32,175 nucleotides of DNA. Origin: Candidatus Methylacidiphilales bacterium (GTDB lineage Bacteria > Verrucomicrobiota > Verrucomicrobiia > Methylacidiphilales > JAAUTS01). The stretch spans positions 1 through 32,175 of the forward strand of contig JAQTNW010000041.1 of NCBI GenBank assembly GCA_028713655.1. Reading direction: 5' to 3'. Of this stretch, positions 22,850-30,158 are shown piece by piece. Made by a program: the position numbers and the translations under genes. Positions within the stretch are counted from its first letter, which is position 1. Each line of letters starts with the position of its first letter. The notes below the pieces were generated by a model, which searched no databases, was not told the DNA's origin, and worked only from the letters and a program-made list of their open reading frames with translations.

Positions 22850-23870
22850 AAAATCATCCGGCTCCGCGTGGGGCGACAAAGAAACCCGCTTCTTCTACGG
22901 CCTCACTCCCGATCAAATCCTGGATGCCGTGGAAACCTTCGGGTTCCGCTGCACGGGCCGCTGCCTGCCCCTCAACAGCATGGAAAACCGCGTGTACGAC
23001 GTGGGGATCGAGATCGCGCAAAATTCCGGTCCGGAGGATGCGGCGCTTTCCGCCAAGGTTGCAAAGTTTTACAGACCGGGCCGCTGGACACAGGAACAAA
23101 TCCTCGACGAGCATCGCTTTCTGTTCGACCTGGAAGCGGACGAACTTTCCGTCGTACCGCCGCATCGCGACGGCAAGGGCGAATCCCTGCACCGAATGGA
23201 GGAAGCCGGAATCTGGTATGCGGTTTTTCCCCGCATCGGAGGCCGCAATCCGGACGAACTTTCTGACGTTCAACTGGAGCGCATTGGCCGACTCCTCGCG
23301 CGCCTGCACAACACCGGCGAAAAAAGCACAAAAAATTCACGCCTCGCTCTGGATATCGAAACCTATGGGTGGAAAAATCTGGACTATCTGGAGAGCAGCG
23401 GCGCACTGCCCGAAGACATTTCCCCCGATTATCACGAGGCGGTGGAACAGATTTGCGAGGAAGCGGAACCGCTTTTTCAGGAAGTGCGCATACAACGGAT
23501 CCACGGCGACTGCCATCTCGGCAACCTGCTTTGGCGTATCGATACGCCCTACCTTGTTGATTTCGACGACATGGTCACAGGGCCCTGCGTGCAGGACATC
23601 TGGCTGCTGACACCGGGGCGCGATGCGGAATCGCTCCGGCAACGGGAGATCCTGCTAGGCGGGTACGAAGCCATGCGCAGCTTCGATCCTTATGAGCTGG
23701 CTTTGGTGGAACCGTTACGCGCGCTGCGCTACGTGCATTTCAGCGCCTGGGTCGCCAAACGCTGGAAAGATCCCGCCTTCCCGAAGGCATTCCCCCACTT
23801 CACAGATCGCAACTACTGGCGGGATCAATTGCTCGACCTGCGCGAATGTTTGGAATGGATGGAACGGTGA
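22839..23870 (+). CDS. srkA: Aminoglycoside-phosphotransferase-fold protein kinase, SrkA/YihE type
   Basis: A Ser/Thr kinase of the APH-like fold (E. coli SrkA, formerly YihE/RdoA), linked with stress survival and countering MazF-type toxins in E. coli. At 343 residues it has the catalytic loop IHGDCHLGNLLW (about 221-232) and the metal motif VDFDDM (about 240). The early segment NSMENRVYDVGIE and the AKFYRPGRW lysine region are characteristic of this group. Its start overlaps the upstream hydrolase. In Proteobacteria srkA pairs with dsbA; here the partner is an alpha/beta hydrolase. A repeat with a strong hairpin follows the stop. Confidence 0.9.
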   Translation: MPPKKSSGSAWGDKETRFFYGLTPDQILDAVETFGFRCTGRCLPLNSMENRVYDVGIEIAQNSGPEDAALSAKVAKFYRPGRWTQEQILDEHRFLFDLEADELSVVPPHRDGKGESLHRMEEAGIWYAVFPRIGGRNPDELSDVQLERIGRLLARLHNTGEKSTKNSRLALDIETYGWKNLDYLESSGALPEDISPDYHEAVEQICEEAEPLFQEVRIQRIHGDCHLGNLLWRIDTPYLVDFDDMVTGPCVQDIWLLTPGRDAESLRQREILLGGYEAMRSFDPYELALVEPLRALRYVHFSAWVAKRWKDPAFPKAFPHFTDRNYWRDQLLDLRECLEWMER

Positions 23871-23880
23871 AGCTCCCTTT

Positions 23881-23921
23881 ATCCCCCTGATAAGGGGGTT
23901 TGCGTTTGTTGCCCGCGAAAC
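23881..23921 (-). repeat. Dispersed repeat, copy B (with terminator-like hairpin)
   Basis: The copy is inverted relative to 9266-9317. Its hairpin CCCCCTGATAAGGGGG at 23883-23898 lies 13 bases after the kinase stop, so it may serve as that gene's terminator. The head (to 23921) matches copy A at 21 of 23 bases. Confidence 0.75.
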
Positions 23922-23991
23922 ACGCGAAAATCACGAAAGGAAAGCGAGAACACTTTTATCCGCAGATTACACAGATTAACGCGGATGGAAA
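23912..23991. repeat. Low-complexity repeats of the 'cacgaaaatcacgaaagg' and 'cgcagattacacagatt' types
   Basis: Two fragments of repeat families follow copy B: ACACGCGAAAATCACGAAAG and CGCAGATTACACAGATTAAC. The first resembles 25466-25499. No gene lies here. Confidence 0.5.
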
Positions 23992-24007
23992 CGGGTATGG
24001 GCATGAG

Positions 24008-24107
24008 CAATCCCAAAGGGATTGAGGCCTCCAGCCCAAGGTTGTCCCGCGCAGCGGGGCTACCTTGGGTATGTGTTCGGAAATAAAAACAACCTCAACG
24101 AGGTTGT
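24008..24107. repeat. Three-hairpin intergenic element
   Basis: Three perfect stems lie in 100 bases: CAATCCC/GGGATTG at 24008-24024 (loop AAA), CCCAAGGT/ACCTTGGG spanning 24035-24069, and ACAACCTC/GAGGTTGT at 24089-24107 (loop AAC). The arrangement resembles intergenic elements I remember from Planctomycetes/Verrucomicrobia genomes. It could be a structured RNA or a REP-type DNA element. Confidence 0.55.
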
Positions 24108-24161
24108 GGCTGCTTTTATATCGATGAGAGCCGATTGGCCGCAACCACGTTGTTCAATATT

Positions 24162-24656
24162 TTAATATAGTTCGCCCGGCGGTATTTTTAAATCCGCTAG
24201 ATCAAGCAAGTATTTTGCTACTTTTCCCAAGGCTTTTTTGTGTTCTTCGGTCTTATCCTCAAATGGAATTTGACACTCAAAACCAATTGTAAATGTATTT
24301 TGAGTAATTCTGAGCGAGAGAAATGAGCCATCTAACATGCTCCTTTTGGGGTTCTCTAGAAACGCTTTCCTTAAATTTTGATCGTTAAATAATTTGATAA
24401 GAGGGAGAAGATCCTGTTCAGATATAATCTTAACAAAATGATCCTTTTTAGGATTTGCTTCCGGATCAGACTTTTGTGAAATAACATCTGTATTTAACGC
24501 AATCCTACCTTCTGAAGTGCGCAGAATAGTTTGCTTAATAACACCATTGAATGAGCGCCAATACTCAAGTTCAAATGTAGTGACAGTGCTTATCTCTTGG
24601 GCATTACCAGCGGACAGTGAAAATACACCGATCAGTATTGCGAAGATAATTTTCAT
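24162..24656 (-). CDS. Secreted or periplasmic protein, unknown, AT-rich
   Basis: A 164-residue protein beginning with a signal peptide (Met-Lys-Ile-Ile, hydrophobic core, cleavage region SAGNAQ at about residue 20). The mature part is charged and shows no domain I recognise. The gene is visibly richer in A+T than its neighbours and uses many AAA, ATT and TTT codons, suggesting later acquisition. An in-frame GTG at 24734 would join it to the hicA remnant; I take ATG 24656 because it places the signal peptide at the N-terminus. Confidence 0.6.
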   Translation of the reverse strand: MKIIFAILIGVFSLSAGNAQEISTVTTFELEYWRSFNGVIKQTILRTSEGRIALNTDVISQKSDPEANPKKDHFVKIISEQDLLPLIKLFNDQNLRKAFLENPKRSMLDGSFLSLRITQNTFTIGFECQIPFEDKTEEHKKALGKVAKYLLDLADLKIPPGELY

Positions 24657-24707
24657 CCCAACGTCTATTTGAGGGAATCTGCCCAGCCTAAAATCGTCTC
24701 GAACTAC

Positions 24708-24734
24708 CCCCGAGACGTCGCGTGGTGTTTTCAC
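24708..24734 (-). pseudogene. hicA: hicA toxin remnant, first nine codons only
   Basis: From a GTG that overlaps the hicB stop (GTGA), the frame reads MKTPRDVSG, which matches how many HicA toxins begin (as I recall them). The frame then runs into unrelated sequence (VVRDDFRLGRF) without the HicA dsRBD-like fold or its catalytic His. A 7-bp inverted repeat CGTCTCG/CGAGACG (24695-24717) spans the junction. Confidence 0.6.
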
Positions 24735-24949
24735 GCCGCCAGAACTTCATCCCGAACGAAGTGGAGCCGGATCACCTTGGGCATGGGACCGGGAACCGTA
24801 TCGCCAAAATGGCAATGTACCGCGTCTTTGACCATCTCGCGCAGTTCTTCCAAGGTATCCCCTTGGGTTGAGATGGCGTGACCCAGAGCCGTAGCCACAT
24901 AACCTCCATCCACCTCGTCTTCTGTCACCTCGAAAATGATCTCGCTCAT
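24731..24949 (-). CDS. hicB: HicB-family antitoxin, apparently orphan
   Basis: A 72-residue protein with the HicB partial RNase H-like fold (IIFEVTEDEVDGGYVATALG, then TLEELREMVKDAV). The sequence GGYVATALGHAISTQGD and the VIRLHFVRDEVLA end match short HicB antitoxins of the type that precede HicA. It lacks a C-terminal DNA-binding domain, like other short HicBs. Its partner hicA is reduced to nine codons, so it now has no toxin to neutralise at this locus. Confidence 0.8.
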   Translation of the reverse strand: MSEIIFEVTEDEVDGGYVATALGHAISTQGDTLEELREMVKDAVHCHFGDTVPGPMPKVIRLHFVRDEVLAA

Positions 24950-25037
24950 GGAGGTAATTTACGGGATTACCGGCGTCGTGGCAAGCGTTCCCCATTTATG
25001 GGATGCAGCGACCTTCGTGTAAAAATCTGTGCTTTTT

Positions 25038-25343
25038 TTAATGCCCGGAACAGCCGCAGCCGGGGGCGGGAGCGACATCCTTGTCGGTCGGGGAGACAAC
25101 GCCGTTCTTCAACAGCCACGCTTCCACTTCTTCACCGCTGACGTCAGCCAGCATCTGGCCGTTGATTTCAACACAGGGCGAAAGTTCCTGGCGGCTTTTC
25201 TGGATCATTTCCATGCGCTGGGCGGGGTCGCCGATGATGTCGCGATCCTCATATTCCAAATTGTACTTTTCAAAAACGGCGCGTACGCCGTTGCTCCAGC
25301 CGCAGCGTTGCTTTAAATAGGCGACTACCTTGGGTTTGCTCAT
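25038..25343 (-). CDS. Glutaredoxin-family protein with a CGWS site and a C-terminal CGC tail
   Basis: A 101-residue thioredoxin-fold protein. The active site is Cys14-Gly-Trp-Ser17 (QRCGWSN), not CPYC; a monothiol site resembles the CGFS glutaredoxins that carry Fe-S clusters. The cis-Pro segment is LSPCVEINGQ, and ADVSGEEVEAWL is the usual glutathione-binding end. The C-terminal tail is Gly-Cys-Gly-Cys-Ser-Gly-His, an extra pair of cysteines (about Cys96 and Cys98) that could bind metal. The start at 25343 was chosen over 25451, which would add 36 unrelated residues. Confidence 0.82.
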   Translation of the reverse strand: MSKPKVVAYLKQRCGWSNGVRAVFEKYNLEYEDRDIIGDPAQRMEMIQKSRQELSPCVEINGQMLADVSGEEVEAWLLKNGVVSPTDKDVAPAPGCGCSGH

Positions 25344-25421
25344 GGTCGTGTTTTCCTTTAAAATTTGCATAGGGACAAGATGGCCTAATAATTGGATTTG
25401 GCAAGGAAGGCTAAAAACATT

Positions 25422-25612
25422 TTTTAACCACGGATGGACACGGATAAACACAGATGGAAGGCATTTGAACCACGAACAGCACGAAAATCACGAACGAAGA
25501 TTAGGCACGAACTCCGACATACGTCGCGAGCGGGAACGCGCAAGATTCGAAAAATAGAGCGGGAATTTCTGTTTTCCTTCTGAATTCTGCATTCTGAATT
25601 CAGACTTCTTCT
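25422..25612. repeat. Repeat-filled gap before aspS
   Basis: In order: ACCACGGATGGACACGGATA (from 25427), GAACCACGAACAGCACGAAA with ATCACGAACGAAG (25466-25499), the 21-mer at 25511-25531 shared with 9222-9242 (19 of 21), and a run of TTCTGAATTC/TTCTGCATTC units at about 25578-25602. No gene is present. Confidence 0.6.
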
Positions 25613-25614
25613 TC

Positions 25615-27384
25615 CTACTCCCGGATCTGAATATAAAGGTCCCTTAACTGTTTGGGTTCGACTTCCCCCGGCGCCTGGCTCATGAGGTCCATGCCTTTGT
25701 TGTTCTTGGGGAAGGCAATCACGTCCCGGATGCTCTGGGAACCGGTCAGAATCGCCACCAGACGGTCCAAGCCCAGCGCAATGCCGCCATGCGGAGGCGC
25801 GCCATAACGCAAGGCCTGGATCATGTACCCAAACCGCGACTCGGCAATTTCCCTGGGAATTTTCAGCAGTTCGGTGAAAAGCTTTTGCTGCACGTCGGGC
25901 TGGTGGATACGAATGCTGCCACCGCCCAGTTCAACACCGTTGAGCACCAGATCATAATGCTGGCCGCGCACCGCGTGCGGATCGCTGTCGAGCTTCGGAA
26001 TGTCCTCCGCCACGGGTGAAGTAAACGGATGATGGGTGGCGATGAAACGCTGCGCGTCCTTGTCGTAGCTGAGCAGCGGGAAATCCACCACCCAATGAAA
26101 ATCAAAAATGTCCTTCTTCACCAGCTTGCCTGCTTTTTCCAACAGTTCGGCGCATTTGAGCCGGATCTGGCCCAGCACCTCGCACGCGGAGAGCCAGGCG
26201 TCGGCCCCGAACAAAATAAGGTCCCCATCCTCGATGTTGAGTTTGGATTGCAAGGCCTGCTTTTCGGCGTCGGAGAAAAATTTCACAATCGGCGATTTCC
26301 ACTGGCCGCCCTCCACCTTGATCCAAGCCAGGCCTTTCGCGCCCTGCGCCTTGGCGAGCTCGGTCAATTCCTCAATCTGCCCGGTCGTAATCACAGCCAG
26401 GCCTTTTGCGTTGATGGCCTTGACCACCCCGCCGCCATCGACCGTGCCGCGAAAAACCTTGAATGTGCTCTGGCGAAAATCTTCCGTCAAATCCGCCAGC
26501 TTCATGTCAAAGCGGCGGTCCGGCTTGTCGATGCCGTAGTTATCCAACGCCTCGCGAAATGTGATGCGCGGGAGCGGCAGGCTGACTTCAACTCCCAAAA
26601 CCTTTTTCCAGACCGCGGCGACCATTCCTTCGATCAACCGGTAAATGTCTTCCCGCTGGATGAAGGACATTTCCAAATCGATCTGGGTGAATTCCGGCTG
26701 CCGGTCGGCGCGCAGGTCCTCGTCGCGGAAACATTTGGCGATCTGGTAATAACGCTCCACTCCCGCCACCATCAGGAGCTGCTTGTATTGCTGGGGCGAC
26801 TGGCTCAGGGCGTAAAATTTCTTCGGGTTTAGACGCGACGGGACCAAAAATTCACGCGCGCCCTCCGGCGTGCTTTTGAACAGCACCGGCGTCTCGATTT
26901 CCAGAAATCCCTGACCGTCCAGATAATCCCGGACCGCCTTCGTCGCCTGATGCCGCACCCGCAGATTGCGGGCCATCTTCGGGCGGCGCAGGTCGAGATA
27001 ACGGTACTCCAGGCGCAGGTCTTCATTCACCGATTCCTCCTCAAGCGGGAACGGAGGCGTTTCGGAAGCATTCAAAATCTCAAGCTTGCCCGCAGCGAGT
27101 TCGACGTCCCCGGTGCCAAGGTTTTTGTTTTCCGTCCCGGTGAGTCGCGCAACCACCTCACCTGTGACCTGAATGACAAACTCGCTCCGCAACGTATGGG
27201 CTATTTCCGAAACTTCGGGCTGCAACTGGGGATTGAAAACCACCTGCGTGATGCCTTCGCGGTCCCGCAAATCGATGAAAATCACGCCGCCGTGATCGCG
27301 GCGGGAATGCACCCAGCCGGCGAGCACCGCTTGCTTGCCAATGTCGCTTTTTCGCAGCTCGTTACAATGATGAGTCCGTTGCAT
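25615..27384 (-). CDS. aspS: Aspartyl-tRNA synthetase, probably non-discriminating (Asp/Asn)
   Basis: Charges tRNA-Asp with aspartate. The 589-residue length fits the bacterial type with a GAD insertion. The N-terminal OB-fold reads GWVHSRRDHGGVIFIDLRDR, class II motif 2 is FRDEDLRADRQPEFTQIDLE, and motif 3 lies near the end (GGIALGLDRLVAIL). His31 and Gly83 match the two positions (H31, G81) reported for the non-discriminating Pseudomonas enzyme, where E. coli has Leu30 and Lys. The enzyme may therefore also make Asp-tRNA-Asn, to be amidated by GatCAB. It follows hisS by 49 bases. Confidence 0.95.
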   Translation of the reverse strand: MQRTHHCNELRKSDIGKQAVLAGWVHSRRDHGGVIFIDLRDREGITQVVFNPQLQPEVSEIAHTLRSEFVIQVTGEVVARLTGTENKNLGTGDVELAAGKLEILNASETPPFPLEEESVNEDLRLEYRYLDLRRPKMARNLRVRHQATKAVRDYLDGQGFLEIETPVLFKSTPEGAREFLVPSRLNPKKFYALSQSPQQYKQLLMVAGVERYYQIAKCFRDEDLRADRQPEFTQIDLEMSFIQREDIYRLIEGMVAAVWKKVLGVEVSLPLPRITFREALDNYGIDKPDRRFDMKLADLTEDFRQSTFKVFRGTVDGGGVVKAINAKGLAVITTGQIEELTELAKAQGAKGLAWIKVEGGQWKSPIVKFFSDAEKQALQSKLNIEDGDLILFGADAWLSACEVLGQIRLKCAELLEKAGKLVKKDIFDFHWVVDFPLLSYDKDAQRFIATHHPFTSPVAEDIPKLDSDPHAVRGQHYDLVLNGVELGGGSIRIHQPDVQQKLFTELLKIPREIAESRFGYMIQALRYGAPPHGGIALGLDRLVAILTGSQSIRDVIAFPKNNKGMDLMSQAPGEVEPKQLRDLYIQIRE

Positions 27385-27433
27385 AATCCAAAACCTTTAC
27401 TCCACTATCTTGTCCGCGTTCCGGCTCTTCAGC

Positions 27434-28672
27434 TCAACAGCCGGTCGGAACCAGCGCCGTGACTTTTCCTTCCTTCACATCCGGCCGCACGGTCACCTGC
27501 TCGCGCGTGGCCAGGGTTTTCAGCCCGCAAACGCCGTCCTGCGCGTATTCCTGCCCCACCACAAGGGCATGGCGATGGCCGCGTTCCTCGGCGGACTGAA
27601 ATTGCTTGCCGACTTTAGAGGGCGAGAGCGGATAGTCAACGCGATAGCCGCCCGCCCGCAGTTCCGAAACCAGCTTCAAGGCAGCCGGGCGCAGGGACTC
27701 GTCGGCGATGACCAGATAATAGGAGTCCGCGGGTTCCGACACATCGGCCAGCCCCTTGTCTTTCAGAAGCTCCGTAATGACGACATCCCCCATGCCGAAT
27801 CCGATGGCGGGCAGGTTTTCACCCGAGATCAAGCCGATCAGGTTGTCGTAACGCCCGCCGCCGGCGATGGCCCGGAATTTTCCGGACCGGTCATGCACTT
27901 CAAACACCACGCCGGTGTAATAGGCCAGGCCCCGCACAATGCGCAAATCAACCGCCACGGCATCCGCCAACCCTAACGCTTCGGTATGTTTCAACAGCGT
28001 GTCGAGCCGTTCGCTGCGGGCCCCCTGCTCCAACAGGGCAAGGGTCTTGTCCGCCAGAGCGCCCAGCTTTTTCCGCGTTTCTTCCGGCGGGTCGCGGTCG
28101 ATTTTGTCCAAGGCCTGGTAAAATTCGTACGTCTTTTCCTCCGGCACGCCGTTTTGTTCCAGGAACGAACGCCAGAATTCGCGGTCGCTCACGCGGATGA
28201 CATAATCCTTCCGGCTCAATCCCAAAGCCCGCAGGGAATGATCGAGCAAGGCCAGCAGCTCGGCCTCGGCTGCGAGCGATTCCTCGCCCATGATATCGCA
28301 GTTCCACTGGAAATGTTCGCGCAGCCTTCCGCGCTGGGCGCGTTCGTAACGAAACACCTGGGGAATGGCAAACCACTTCAACGGCTTTTTGTAATCGCGG
28401 TGCTTCGCTCCCGCAAGCCGGGCCAGCGTGGGTGTGATCTCAGGGCGCAACGCCACTTCCCGCCCGCCCTTGTCCACAAAATGATACAACTGGGCGACAA
28501 TTTCATCCCCTGACTTTTTTTTGTAGAGATCGAGCGGCTCCAGAGGAGGGCCGTCGTATTGGGAAAAACCAAACGCGCGCGCGCTGTCTTTCCATGCCTG
28601 GAAAATGCGCTCCCGCAAACGGCAGTCTTCCGGGTAAAAATCACGAAAACCGGATAAGCTCTGAAACGACAT
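27434..28672 (-). CDS. hisS: Histidyl-tRNA synthetase
   Basis: Charges tRNA-His. The 412-residue protein has the family pattern: MSFQSLSGFRDFYPED start, LRPEITPTLAR, the motif 2 loop VFRYERAQRGRLREHFQWN, the histidine-A segment RGLAYYTGVVFEV, and motif 3 GGGRYDNLI. The C-terminal anticodon domain is complete. It lies between HU/IHF (32 bases upstream) and aspS and is probably in the same transcript. Confidence 0.96.
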   Translation of the reverse strand: MSFQSLSGFRDFYPEDCRLRERIFQAWKDSARAFGFSQYDGPPLEPLDLYKKKSGDEIVAQLYHFVDKGGREVALRPEITPTLARLAGAKHRDYKKPLKWFAIPQVFRYERAQRGRLREHFQWNCDIMGEESLAAEAELLALLDHSLRALGLSRKDYVIRVSDREFWRSFLEQNGVPEEKTYEFYQALDKIDRDPPEETRKKLGALADKTLALLEQGARSERLDTLLKHTEALGLADAVAVDLRIVRGLAYYTGVVFEVHDRSGKFRAIAGGGRYDNLIGLISGENLPAIGFGMGDVVITELLKDKGLADVSEPADSYYLVIADESLRPAALKLVSELRAGGYRVDYPLSPSKVGKQFQSAEERGHRHALVVGQEYAQDGVCGLKTLATREQVTVRPDVKEGKVTALVPTGC

Positions 28673-28704
28673 GGAGATAAAGGGCCGAAGTTGCCCCGCC
28701 TGAA

Positions 28705-29034
28705 TCAGGCAGCCTTGCCGCTGCCGTCTGTGATTAGCTTTTGCGAAAGCTGGGCCACTTTGGCCTTCATTTCCTTGCCCGGCTTGAATTTGACGACCGC
28801 ACGGGGCGGAATGGGCACATCGCTCTGGGGTTTATTGGGATTCCGGCCGACGCGGGCCTTGCGGAGTTTGATCTCAAACACGCCGAAGTTCCTCAGCTCC
28901 ACGGTCTTACCGAGGGCGAGGCTTTCGGTCAGATAGTCCAATGTCTTCTGAATGACGTTCAGGACATCCTGCTGGACCATTCCGGTCTCATTGCTGATCC
29001 GGATCACTAAATCCCGTTTGGTTAAATTTGCCAT
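28705..29034 (-). CDS. HU/IHF-family DNA-bending protein
   Basis: A 109-residue nucleoid protein. The start TKRDLVIRISNETGM, the DNA-binding arm around GRNPNKPQSDVPIPPRA and the VKFKPGKEMKAKV end match IHF/HU. The 'GRNP' arm and 'IPPRAVVKFKPGK' are more IHF-alpha-like, but a single-subunit HU-type dimer is common in this group, so I give no symbol. It is the first gene of a likely transcript with hisS and aspS. No Shine-Dalgarno sequence is visible. Confidence 0.93.
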   Translation of the reverse strand: MANLTKRDLVIRISNETGMVQQDVLNVIQKTLDYLTESLALGKTVELRNFGVFEIKLRKARVGRNPNKPQSDVPIPPRAVVKFKPGKEMKAKVAQLSQKLITDGSGKAA

Positions 29035-29102
29035 GATGTTTCTGTGGTTGAATCACTTAGGAACAAATGGAACGGGAAGCAAGCAATTATTTTGCCTAAA
29101 TT

Positions 29103-29190
29103 AGCCCGGATGCCTCACGCGCTTCTGAAAACCTGCAGAGTGTCTTGCCGAAAGGCCAAGCGGAAATAGGGATGCACCCACATCCGGGCT
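29103..29190. repeat. Element bounded by 10-bp perfect inverted repeats
   Basis: AGCCCGGATG at 29103-29112 and CATCCGGGCT at 29181-29190 are perfect inverted copies with 68 bases between them. There is no coding frame inside. It lies between HU/IHF and rnhC. The GCCCGGATG core is typical of REP-like DNA. Confidence 0.5.
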
Positions 29191-29234
29191 GGAGATTCGG
29201 ATCGGAATCCATGACTGGCATTAGACATGGCCAA

Positions 29235-30158
29235 TCACTTGATAACGGCCCTTCCCGTTATTTCCCCAAAAGTTTTAAAGTGTTCCTTGGCAATTTTCCT
29301 CAGCCCGGCTTCGCCATGTTGCGCGAAAATTTCCCGGCCCTGGGCTTTGACCGCATCGCCCGCGCCCTTCAATAACTCGCGTTCCAGTGGTTCTCCCAAT
29401 TTTTCCAACCCTTTCAAAAATGCCGACCGAGCCAGGATGGAAGCGGCCGCAACCGCGATGTCAGCCTCCGCCTTGGTTCTTTGTTCCAGCCGGATCGATA
29501 TTTTTTTCCGGTTCAACTGGTTTTGCAGCACCTGCGGGTAGGCAAACTGGTCGGACAACGCACGCGGGCAGCCGGGCACTTTCGCCGCCAGATTTTCAAT
29601 CACCTTGGCATGTCCCCAGGCCAGCATCTGGTTCAGGTTGCGAAATTTGCCGTAGAGCTCGTTGTATTTTTCCGGAAAAATCGCCACCACCTCGCAATTT
29701 TTTCCGACGATCTTTCGAATCTGGTCCGCCAAATCATGGGCGCGTTTGGCGCTTGTAATCCGCTTGCTGTCCTTGATGCCCGCATCCAATAATTGCCTGG
29801 CGCTGATTTTTCCAACATAGGCGCCCGCAATGACGAGGGGGCCAAAAAAATCGCCCTTGCCTGCCTCATCAATTCCGAAATGAGGCTCAAACATTTCCGG
29901 GTTTAATTCTTCCTCATACCCGAGCCGAGCCTCTTCCAGCACGAACGGTTCCAGATAAAATTCAATGAATTCCTTCGCACCCTTGCCCTGCAGCACCAGT
30001 TTGCCGCTCTCATAATACTGGATGCTGCACTTGGCCTTGGCCGCGCGAAAGTGGCCGTAGGGCAGCGCCTCAAATTCAAAACTTTGCTCCTGCAGCAGGG
30101 CCTTGAGCTTCTTGCCTTGCGCCGGGCTGATGCTGTACGTAAAGCTCGCCGGATCCAT
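29235..30158 (-). CDS. rnhC: Ribonuclease HIII
   Basis: Degrades RNA in RNA/DNA hybrids. The 307-residue protein has the RNase HII/HIII core GIDEAGKGDFFGPLV (Asp97, Glu98) and the later DAGIKDSK (Asp130). The N-terminal 90-residue extension is a TBP-like domain that marks type HIII rather than HII, as do the GKG and the SILARSAFLKGLEKL end. ATG 30158 was chosen; an upstream start at 30200 would add 14 residues. The start overlaps mutY on the other strand at a CATG. Confidence 0.93.
   Translation of the reverse strand: MDPASFTYSISPAQGKKLKALLQEQSFEFEALPYGHFRAAKAKCSIQYYESGKLVLQGKGAKEFIEFYLEPFVLEEARLGYEEELNPEMFEPHFGIDEAGKGDFFGPLVIAGAYVGKISARQLLDAGIKDSKRITSAKRAHDLADQIRKIVGKNCEVVAIFPEKYNELYGKFRNLNQMLAWGHAKVIENLAAKVPGCPRALSDQFAYPQVLQNQLNRKKISIRLEQRTKAEADIAVAAASILARSAFLKGLEKLGEPLERELLKGAGDAVKAQGREIFAQHGEAGLRKIAKEHFKTFGEITGRAVIK

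Noticed and set aside
26029-26832. 267-codon plus-strand frame opposite aspS
   Set aside because: Shadow frame; aspS motifs are intact on the minus strand.
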